A stretch of DNA of 12,069 nucleotides. Source: Candidatus Altimarinota bacterium (GTDB lineage Bacteria; Patescibacteriota; Gracilibacteria; UBA4473). The DNA lies in assembly GCA_020630245.1 (NCBI GenBank), contig JAHDBZ010000031.1:1-12069 (forward strand), in the 5' to 3' direction. Below the pieces are notes generated by a model. The model searched no databases. It had not been told where the DNA came from and was given only the letters and a program-made list of their open reading frames with translations. The position numbers and the translations under genes are program-made. Each line of letters starts with the position of its first letter. Position 1 is the stretch's first letter. This document shows positions 7,260 through 12,069 of this stretch, in pieces.

Positions 7260-7626
7260 AATTTTAGCGGCCATCGATTTTGGGGAGAAGTATTGTGGCA
7301 TCGCCTATAGTCCAAATCAGGTAAATGTTTTTCCGGTAGCGGTTGTAGAGATAGATGCTGTCGAATCAAGGTTATCGGTCCTGATCGAAGACAAGGGGGT
7401 TACTCACTTGGTACTGGGGCTGCCGTACTCGACCGATGGCAGTGAAAATAAACTGTGCGCGCAAGTACGTCAGTTTGCTCGGAGACTTAAGCGACAATTT
7501 GGCCTCCCGATCGATTTTGTGGATGAAAGGTATTCATCAAAATCAGCTGTCACAGATAAGTCAAATAATCGTCTAGATGATCGTGCCGCCGCTCAAATTC
7601 TTGAGTATTATCTGGCACAGTACTAA
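7246..7626 (+). CDS. ruvX: RuvX/YqgF-family RNase H-fold nuclease
   Basis: Putative Holliday junction resolvase, also linked to pre-16S rRNA processing. With ATG 7246 it has 126 residues, close to the family norm. The acidic active site is complete: Asp11 in LAAIDFG, Glu94 in VDERYSS, and Asp111/Asp112 in RLDDRAAAQILEYYL. The VLGLPYSTDGSE segment (57-67) is the conserved central strand and loop. The frame is open to 7156, but the extra 30 residues are only the shadow of the acidic tail of the preceding gene, and the RNase H fold begins at Lys5. The ATG overlaps the end of the substrate-binding protein by 14 bases, indicating coupled expression. Confidence 0.92.
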   Translation: MKKTKILAAIDFGEKYCGIAYSPNQVNVFPVAVVEIDAVESRLSVLIEDKGVTHLVLGLPYSTDGSENKLCAQVRQFARRLKRQFGLPIDFVDERYSSKSAVTDKSNNRLDDRAAAQILEYYLAQY

Positions 7627-7638
7627 ACTTATACTGAC

Positions 7639-8232
7639 ATGTTTTCTTCTGCGCGCACCGACAGTCAGCCGGTCGAAGAACTAAGCTCGTTTAGCTTGGA
7701 GACATTGGTGGTTGCCGCGCAAGCCGGTGATGAAGCGGCTTTTGGGGAAATATATGACTATCTTTTTGAGCGTATTTGGCGCTATGTTAGCTTCCGAGTT
7801 GATAACGAAGAAACGGAAGATTTGGTGTCAGAAATCTGGTTAAAAATCATCCAAAATCTCAAAAAATATCGTCCGCAAGCGGGCGCAAGCTTCAAATCTT
7901 GGGCATTTCGTATTGCGCATAACCTCGTAATTGATTTTTATCGTAAAAAGAAAGACATTTTGGGAGTTGAAACAGACGAGAATGAATTCTTTACCCAAAT
8001 ACCGGATACAGAGAGAACGCCAGACGTTGTGGCACTCAAAAAATCTGAGTATAAAGATCTCCATGCCGCTCTGCTAAAGATCAAACCAGAACATCGTGAA
8101 ATTTTACAGCTAAAATTTTTGGAAGGGTTTTCAAACAAAGAAATCGCCGCTATTACCAAGAAAAAGGAGGGGCACATCCGCGTGTTGCAGTTGCGCGCCC
8201 TTCGTGAGATCAGAGAACATATCAATGCATAA
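7639..8232 (+). CDS. Sigma-70 family (ECF-like) RNA polymerase sigma factor
   Basis: Alternative sigma factor of 197 residues. Region 2 spans about 33-107: AFGEIYDYLFERIWRYV, a DLVSEIWLKI segment (core binding), then SFKSWAFRIAHNLVIDFYRKKK (-10 melting and recognition). A linker follows at 108-140. Region 4 spans about 142-195 with the helix-turn-helix FSNKEIAAITKKKEGHIRVLQLRALREI (-35 recognition). Regions 1 and 3 are absent, as in ECF factors. It starts 12 bases after ruvX and is the last gene of the run from secG. No anti-sigma gene is adjacent: the next gene is convergent, four bases away. The first 17 residues are unconserved and the true start could be slightly later. Target promoters are unknown. 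Confidence 0.9.
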   Translation: MFSSARTDSQPVEELSSFSLETLVVAAQAGDEAAFGEIYDYLFERIWRYVSFRVDNEETEDLVSEIWLKIIQNLKKYRPQAGASFKSWAFRIAHNLVIDFYRKKKDILGVETDENEFFTQIPDTERTPDVVALKKSEYKDLHAALLKIKPEHREILQLKFLEGFSNKEIAAITKKKEGHIRVLQLRALREIREHINA

Positions 8233-8254
8233 TTTGCTAATTTGCTAATTTGCT
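8231..8254. repeat. Three tandem copies of an 8-base unit at a convergent gene junction
   Basis: AATTTGCT is repeated three times without interruption and followed by AGCTAG. It covers the last two bases of the sigma stop codon, the aroG stop codon (8239 to 8237) and the codons of the last aroG residues. In the minus frame the shifted unit supplies extra TAG codons. No terminator hairpin is seen at this junction. Confidence 0.85.
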
Positions 8255-9286
8255 AGCTAGATCTAATATCATTTTTTCAGTGTCTTCCCAGCTGAGGCAT
8301 CCGTCGGTAATAGATTGACCAGGTTTTAGATCGGCTACGTTTTTGGCATTTTTGAGATTCTGTTTTCCTTCAGAAAGGAAACTTTCAACCATGAATCCTT
8401 TGACGTATTTATTGATCTCTGGGTCGCTGTCCATATCATTGGTGACCTGTGTCAGGATGTCTGGCTGACATTCTGGTTTTTTAACGTTATCCACCCGACA
8501 GAGAGAATTGTCATGAGAAATATCAACTATGATGGCCGGGTTTTTTACCTGAGCAGCCTGTAGGTGTCCCACGGCTTCTTTAAGGCTGGCGTGGTCACAG
8601 TTTGGCACCCCATTTCCACCACGAAGGATGAGGTGAGCGTAAGGGTTTCCATCGGTTTTGATTTGGTTGCCATGGAAGCTGAAAACATGTTCGTACTGAG
8701 CGGCGACGATAGAGTTTACACCTTTTTTGATATCCCCGGAGGTAGTATTTTTCATTCCGACAGGTTGATCGATCATGGAGGCAAAGATGCGGTGTTCTTG
8801 ATCTTCTGTTGATCGAGCTCCGATAGCAATCCACGAGATAAGGTCTACAAAGTAGCTATCGTTATGTGTAAAAAGAGCTTCATCAGCAATTGGGAGTCCA
8901 AGTTTTGCGACCTCGACCATCATAGCCCGACAGTACTTGATCCCTTCCTCTAGGTCAGAGGGCGCAAACGGGTCCGGTTGGTTGATTGGGCCTAACCAAC
9001 CGATCGTAGTCCGCGGTTTTTGGATGTAGACGCGCATCACGACTTTGATCGTATCACTGACTTTGTCGGCAAGCGGTTTAAGTCGCTTGGCATAATCTAA
9101 CACCGCTTCATCTGGCCAGGCGCTGCAGGGTCCGATGATGAGTAGTTTGCGGTCATCTTGTCCGGAAAGTATGTCTTTAATTTCTTGTTGGTGCTGGGTT
9201 ACATCTGTTCTGGTGGCAGCGTCGAGCGGGAATTGTGCCAATATTTCGGCGGCAGTCGGAAGTGGTTTTTGTACTTGGAAGCCCAT
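8237..9286 (-). CDS. aroG: Type I 3-deoxy-7-phosphoheptulonate (DAHP) synthase
   Basis: Condenses phosphoenolpyruvate and erythrose 4-phosphate to DAHP, the first step of the shikimate route to Phe, Tyr, Trp and folate. It has 349 residues, the length of E. coli AroG. Family motifs in order: IGPCS (52-55, metal ligand Cys54), MRVYIQKPRTTIGW (84-97), GARSTEDQEHR (157-166), PVGMKN (175-180), LILRGG (219-224), VDISHDN (254-260, ligand His258), ESFLSEG (301-307, ligand Glu301) and GQSITDGCLSWEDTE (ligand Asp328). All four metal ligands are present. It stands alone, with no other shikimate gene in the window. Control is by an aromatic leader peptide and attenuator upstream. No Shine-Dalgarno precedes ATG 9286. 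The symbol denotes the family; which amino acid feeds back on the enzyme cannot be told. Confidence 0.95.
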   Translation of the reverse strand: MGFQVQKPLPTAAEILAQFPLDAATRTDVTQHQQEIKDILSGQDDRKLLIIGPCSAWPDEAVLDYAKRLKPLADKVSDTIKVVMRVYIQKPRTTIGWLGPINQPDPFAPSDLEEGIKYCRAMMVEVAKLGLPIADEALFTHNDSYFVDLISWIAIGARSTEDQEHRIFASMIDQPVGMKNTTSGDIKKGVNSIVAAQYEHVFSFHGNQIKTDGNPYAHLILRGGNGVPNCDHASLKEAVGHLQAAQVKNPAIIVDISHDNSLCRVDNVKKPECQPDILTQVTNDMDSDPEINKYVKGFMVESFLSEGKQNLKNAKNVADLKPGQSITDGCLSWEDTEKMILDLASKLAN

Positions 9287-9319
9287 GGTATTGATTTGCT
9301 AGTTAAAAAATTTGCGAAT

Positions 9320-9351
9320 AAAAAAGAACCGGCGTGATAGGCCGGCAGTTC
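9320..9351 (-). terminator. Attenuator terminator of aroG (3:4 hairpin with U-tract)
   Basis: Minus strand: GCCGGC (9346 to 9341), a 7-base loop CTATCAC, GCCGGT (9333 to 9328), then TCTTTTTT with six T at 9325 to 9320. The outer GAAC (9351 to 9348) and GTTC can add pairs around a small bulge. It lies 33 bases before the aroG start and after the leader peptide, so it would stop transcription before aroG unless the antiterminator forms. Confidence 0.85.
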
Positions 9352-9400
9352 ATGTAAGATATTTTTTTAGATTTACAGAAAGCTACCGGCGCGAGCCAGT
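9341..9400 (-). promoter_or_regulatory. Alternative 1:2 and 2:3 pairings of the aroG attenuator
   Basis: Segment 1 ACTGGC (9400 to 9395) pairs with segment 2 GCCGGT (9390 to 9385) over the loop TCGC: six pairs, one G-U. Segment 2 extended, GCCGGTAG (9390 to 9383), pairs with segment 3 CTGCCGGC (9348 to 9341) in eight consecutive pairs, one G-U; this uses up the left arm of the terminator. The leader stop codon TAG is the last three bases of segment 2, so a ribosome that completes the peptide masks segment 2 and lets the terminator form. A ribosome stalled on aromatic codons would cover segment 1 and leave 2:3 free. Confidence 0.78.
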
Positions 9401-9433
9401 CCAGAAATAAAATCCGTAAAAATATCGTTGCAT
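9383..9433 (-). CDS. Aromatic-rich attenuation leader peptide of aroG
   Basis: A 16-residue open frame, MQRYFYGFYFWTGSRR, ending in TAG, between a promoter and the aroG attenuator. Seven of 16 residues are aromatic (three Tyr, three Phe, one Trp), clustered at positions 4-11, as in leader peptides of the trp, phe and pheST attenuators. The peptide itself probably has no function; its translation speed senses charged aromatic tRNAs. An AGGGA (9442 to 9438) lies five bases before the ATG and could bind the ribosome if transcription begins upstream; with the promoter given here the message would be leaderless. It is too short for routine gene finding. Confidence 0.82.
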   Translation of the reverse strand: MQRYFYGFYFWTGSRR

Positions 9434-9442
9434 CTGTTCCCT

Positions 9443-9470
9443 AGGTTAGGGGGGTTTTTGGTGATGTCAA
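9443..9470 (-). promoter_or_regulatory. Promoter of the aroG leader transcript
   Basis: Minus strand: perfect -35 TTGACA (9470 to 9465), 16-base spacer, -10 TAACCT (9448 to 9443), which keeps the most important T, A and T. Nine bases separate the -10 from the leader ATG at 9433. The predicted start, about 9436, puts the leader peptide at the very 5' end of the message. Confidence 0.65.
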
Positions 9471-9513
9471 AATTTTCTGGAGGGCTCGGTCTTTTCTTTT
9501 TGACTAATTTCTC

Positions 9514-9519
9514 TACACT
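9514..9519 (+). promoter_or_regulatory. Possible -10 of prfA
   Basis: TACACT stands nine bases before the prfA ATG (9529). There is no convincing -35 at 16-18 bases; a TTGACT at 9500-9505 is too close to pair with it. It is listed because the spacing to the start codon repeats that of the aroG leader and the FtsL-like gene. Confidence 0.35.
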
Positions 9520-9528
9520 CGCCACACG

Positions 9529-10590
9529 ATGCAAGACAAAGCCAAAGCCGTTATTGCTGAGTTTGAGGCGCTGGATACAGAGCTGCAAAAGCCAGAGATC
9601 TACAGTGACCAAAAGCAATACGTGGCGCTTTCCCAACAACGCAAAGCGATGGAGCCGAAATTTGAGGCGGCCAAAGAGTATCTAAACCTCTGGCAGCAAA
9701 AGCAGGATGCGGAAGAAATCCTGGCCAATGAAAAAGATGTAGAAATGATCGAGCTGGCCAAGATGGAGCTCGAGACAGCGAAGAATGGTCTTCCAGAAGC
9801 AGAAGAGGTGCTTAAAGTAGCGCTTATCCCTAAAGATCCGAGTGATGACAAACACTGTATTGTTGAGATTCGTGCGGGTGTAGGAGGCGATGAAGCTTCG
9901 CTTTTTGCCGAAGAAGTCAGTCGGATGATCTTACGGTTTGCTGAAAGCTGCGGGTTTGCTCCAGAGATTATGTCAGAATCAGCCAATGAAGGTGGCGGGA
10001 TCAAGGAAATGATCTGTCGTTTTGAAGGTTTTGGGGCCTATGGAAAGCTCAAATACGAATCCGGTGTGCACCGCGTACAACGAATCCCGGCTACTGAGTC
10101 ACAGGGTCGCGTGCATACTTCCGCGATTTCGGTGGTGGTGATGCCAGAGGTTGAGGAACAGGATATCGAGATCAATCCAGCAGATGTTCGCGTGGATGTT
10201 TTCCGAGCTGGTGGAAATGGAGGTCAGTCGGTTAATACCACTGATTCTGCTGTGCGTTTGACTCATGTGCCTTCGGGATTGGTAGTGACCTGTCAGGATG
10301 AGAAGTCGCAACATAAAAACAAAGATAAAGCCTTCAAAGTCTTGCGAGCCAGACTGCACGCTATCGAAGAAGAAAAACGTCAGAAAGAGCTTGGGGAAAA
10401 ACGCCTGGCACAGATTGGTTCAGGGGATCGATCGGACAAGATCCGTACCTATAACTTCCCTCAGGATCGGGTTACGGATCATCGAATTGGGCAGAATTTT
10501 TCGAATCTACCAGGGATTTTAGACGGGAATTTAGACAAAGTTGTTGAAGCGCTGGCAATTGAAGAGCAGAAGTTCTTGTTGGAAGAGTAG
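9529..10590 (+). CDS. prfA: Peptide chain release factor 1 (RF1)
   Basis: Reads UAA and UAG stop codons and triggers peptide release on the ribosome. It has 353 residues, near the usual 360. The N-terminal helical domain 1 covers about 1-100. The codon-recognition tripeptide is PAT (187-189, in RIPATESQGRVHTSA), which marks RF1 and not RF2 (SPF). The catalytic GGQ is at 231-233 (GGNGGQSVNTTDS), followed by the conserved CQDEKSQHKNK. ATG 9529 matches the family start. It is divergent from the aroG leader, which begins about 95 bases away. A long hairpin starts two bases after its TAG stop, so it is probably its own transcript. Confidence 0.97.
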   Translation: MQDKAKAVIAEFEALDTELQKPEIYSDQKQYVALSQQRKAMEPKFEAAKEYLNLWQQKQDAEEILANEKDVEMIELAKMELETAKNGLPEAEEVLKVALIPKDPSDDKHCIVEIRAGVGGDEASLFAEEVSRMILRFAESCGFAPEIMSESANEGGGIKEMICRFEGFGAYGKLKYESGVHRVQRIPATESQGRVHTSAISVVVMPEVEEQDIEINPADVRVDVFRAGGNGGQSVNTTDSAVRLTHVPSGLVVTCQDEKSQHKNKDKAFKVLRARLHAIEEEKRQKELGEKRLAQIGSGDRSDKIRTYNFPQDRVTDHRIGQNFSNLPGILDGNLDKVVEALAIEEQKFLLEE

Positions 10591-10592
10591 AA

Positions 10593-10655
10593 GACCAATA
10601 CCCGGTTTAGGCGTGTTGAGTCTTTTATCAAAACCGGGTATTGGTCGGGATTTTC
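10593..10655 (+). terminator. Long perfect hairpin after prfA, probable terminator
   Basis: A perfect 16-base-pair stem: left arm 10593-10608 (GACCAATACCCGGTTT), 22-base loop, right arm 10631-10646. GGGATTTTCTT follows. A hairpin right after a stop codon and before a TTGACA promoter suggests a terminator, but the T-run is short and starts four bases late, and the loop is unusually large. On the other strand no T-tract follows. Confidence 0.6.
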
Positions 10656-10683
10656 TTGACAATGCCGTGGCGTTCATCAAAAT
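10656..10683 (+). promoter_or_regulatory. Promoter of nusA
   Basis: Perfect -35 TTGACA (10656-10661), 16-base spacer, -10 CAAAAT (10678-10683, four of six to consensus). Predicted start about 10690, giving a leader of roughly 90 bases that opens with a hairpin. It lies directly after the prfA hairpin. Confidence 0.55.
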
Positions 10684-10695
10684 CGTACACGAGTT

Positions 10696-10726
10696 AACTG
10701 ATGATTTATGATCATCGGTTGTTTTT
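10696..10726 (+). terminator. Terminator-like hairpin in the nusA leader
   Basis: AACTGATGAT (10696-10705), loop TTATG, ATCATCGGTT (10711-10720): ten pairs with one G-U, then GTTTTTC. It has the shape of a weak, AT-rich intrinsic terminator and lies near the predicted 5' end of the nusA message, 50 bases before the start codon. It could be an attenuator, a 5' stabiliser, or a second terminator for prfA if the promoter call is wrong. Confidence 0.6.
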
Positions 10727-10777
10727 CTAAGAGGAACTTAACTAAAATCTCTCTGTTCATCTACTCATCAATCTGTA

Positions 10778-12069
10778 ATGCAAAGTCAACTCCAAGCCGC
10801 CATTAATCAGCTCTGTGCTGAAAAAAATCTCGAAAAAGATATCGTACTTGATGCGATAGAGAAAGCCATTGCCCTGGCTTACAAGAAAGATTTCGGGAAT
10901 CCACGACAACTGATCAAGGTAGTCCTGGGGGATGACATCACGCAGATGCGAGTCTTCGAGGAACGGACGGTCGTTAAAAAGATCGAAGATCATGACCTAG
11001 ATATTTTGCTTAAAGACGCCAAGATCATTCGTCCTGATGCCAAAGAAGGTGACACGGTATTCGTACCAGTAGAAATGCACGAAAATTTTGGTCGGATCGC
11101 AGCCCAAGCGGCCAAACAAGTTATCTCACAAAAGCTCAATGAAGCCGAACGTGAAATGCTTTTCAAAAAATTTAAAGATCGTGAAGGAGAACTCCTCACT
11201 GCGAAAGTACAAAAATCAGACCATGATGCGACACTGATTGAGATTGAAGGGATTGCTACTATGCTTCCACGACGAGATCAGATCTGGGGAGAAAAATTCT
11301 TCACCGGACAGCGGATCAAGGTGCTTCTCGAAAAAGTAGAGCTGACTTCAAAGGGACCGCAAATGCGAATCACGCGAGCCAGTAAAGAGTTTATTATTGC
11401 GCTCTTCGAGCAAGAGATCCCAGAAATGCGCGAAGGTTTGGTCTACGTGGCCAAATTAGCACGTGAATCGGGCGTACGAACCAAGCTGGCAGTAGCCTCT
11501 GATGATCCATCAATCGATCCAGTCGGAGCCTTTGTCGGACAAAAAGGGTCGCGGATTAACGCGGTTATGGAAGAGGTCGGAGATGAACGTCTCGATGTAA
11601 TCCAATATTACGATGACCCAAAGAAACTGTTGCTGGCAGCTCTCTCACCTGCCAAAGTCGCTAAAGTAGAATTCTTCCAAGGCGACAACGGGGAAGATCG
11701 TGTGAAGATCTTCGTTCGAGAAGAAGAACGCGCCATTACCATCGGTAAAAAAGGACAGAACGTGCGTCTCGCTGGAAACCTTATCGACATGCAAGTAGAT
11801 GTCATCACTTATGATGGACCGATCGAAGAGGAGGAAGAAGCACCAAAATCAACGCCAAAAGAGAAGGTCAAACGCGAAGTTTCAGAGAAAGCCACGATCG
11901 ATCAACTGGCTGGACTCGACGAAGAAGTTGTGGCCACGCTTACCGAACTGGGAATGTCTAATATCAAGCTCTTCGAAGGCATGCGTGCCGAGGAACTCGC
12001 TGAAATCGGAATTGCCCTCGACCAGGCTAAATCCGTTATCAAAGCCGTTGAGAAGTATATTAAGGGCTA
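10778..12069 (+). CDS. nusA: Transcription elongation/termination factor NusA, at the window edge
   Basis: Binds RNA polymerase and nascent RNA and modulates pausing, termination and antitermination. From ATG 10778, 430 codons are visible; the window ends with TA, the first two bases of codon 431, which could be a stop or Tyr. Domains: N-terminal polymerase-binding domain (1-130), S1 domain (about 135-200), KH1 with GQKG (254-257, in FVGQKGSRINAV), KH2 with GKKG (323-326, in IGKKGQNVRLAG), an acidic linker (about 350-378), then a helix-hairpin-helix repeat (about 380-430, TIDQLAGLDEEVVATLTELG). No in-frame start lies upstream before a stop at 10739. rimP, often found before nusA, is absent; prfA takes that place. 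The only purine-rich GAGGAA (10731-10736) is about 40 bases upstream, too far to serve this ATG. Confidence 0.96.
   Translation, partial: MQSQLQAAINQLCAEKNLEKDIVLDAIEKAIALAYKKDFGNPRQLIKVVLGDDITQMRVFEERTVVKKIEDHDLDILLKDAKIIRPDAKEGDTVFVPVEMHENFGRIAAQAAKQVISQKLNEAEREMLFKKFKDREGELLTAKVQKSDHDATLIEIEGIATMLPRRDQIWGEKFFTGQRIKVLLEKVELTSKGPQMRITRASKEFIIALFEQEIPEMREGLVYVAKLARESGVRTKLAVASDDPSIDPVGAFVGQKGSRINAVMEEVGDERLDVIQYYDDPKKLLLAALSPAKVAKVEFFQGDNGEDRVKIFVREEERAITIGKKGQNVRLAGNLIDMQVDVITYDGPIEEEEEAPKSTPKEKVKREVSEKATIDQLAGLDEEVVATLTELGMSNIKLFEGMRAEELAEIGIALDQAKSVIKAVEKYIKG

Noticed and set aside
7630..7635. TATACT just before the sigma factor start as a promoter
   Set aside because: Transcription would begin at or inside the start codon at 7639, and no -35 lies at 16-18 bases; the gene is better explained by read-through from ruvX.
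9373..9639. Open frame of 88 codons on the minus strand across the aroG leader
   Set aside because: It starts inside prfA on the other strand, uses a different frame from the aromatic leader peptide, and has no promoter of its own; part of its length is a shadow of prfA.
9600..10004. Minus-strand open frame of 134 codons
   Set aside because: It is antisense to the N-terminal half of prfA, which is unambiguously coding.
1..12069. Recoding of TGA to Gly or Trp
   Set aside because: All recognised genes are full length under the standard code without any in-frame TGA, so nothing shows reassignment; only the lack of TGA stops is reported.
1..12069. CRISPR array, insertion sequence, tRNA or rRNA
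   Set aside because: No spaced direct repeats, transposase-like frame, terminal repeats or cloverleaf were found in any intergenic space.

Overview
The window (12,069 bases) looks like housekeeping chromosome of a small-genome bacterium. I favour a Patescibacteria/CPR member. The reasons are compact genes, short forms of several families, an orphan peptide-binding protein directly after secG, and very few Shine-Dalgarno sequences. This is an inference from style; there is no rRNA or other phylogenetic marker to prove it. I see no mobile element, phage gene, tRNA, rRNA or CRISPR array, and no stretch over 300 bases without a gene.

Layout. Minus strand, 1-2523: a ClpC-type AAA+ unfoldase (cut off by the left edge), preceded by a near-consensus CIRCE (HrcA) operator and an extended -10 promoter, and upstream of that a small FtsL/DivIC-like membrane protein. 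Plus strand, 2703-8232: an RseP-type site-2 protease with a shrunken PDZ region, ribosomal protein L25/Ctc, a short class IV aminotransferase, secG, a membrane-anchored family 5 peptide-binding protein, ruvX/yqgF and an ECF-like sigma factor. From secG to sigma the genes touch, overlap or lie 12 bases apart, so they are probably one operon. Minus strand, 8237-9470: a type I DAHP synthase (aroG type) with its own leader. Plus strand, 9529 to the right edge: prfA (RF1), a long perfect hairpin, then nusA with a second hairpin in its leader; nusA reaches the edge.

The most interesting element is upstream of aroG. A 16-residue leader peptide, MQRYFYGFYFWTGSRR, has seven aromatic residues (Tyr, Phe, Trp). 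It is followed by segments that can form a 1:2 hairpin, a 2:3 antiterminator or a 3:4 terminator with a U-tract, and the leader stop codon lies inside segment 2. This is the architecture of a trp-type ribosome-stalling attenuator, here sensing aromatic amino acids at the first enzyme of their synthesis.

Other cross-window signals: none of the 11 visible stop codons is TGA (6 TAG, 5 TAA); almost no start codon has a Shine-Dalgarno sequence, while several have a -10-like hexamer 6-9 bases upstream, suggesting leaderless mRNAs; and nusA has a terminator-like hairpin at the predicted 5' end of its transcript.
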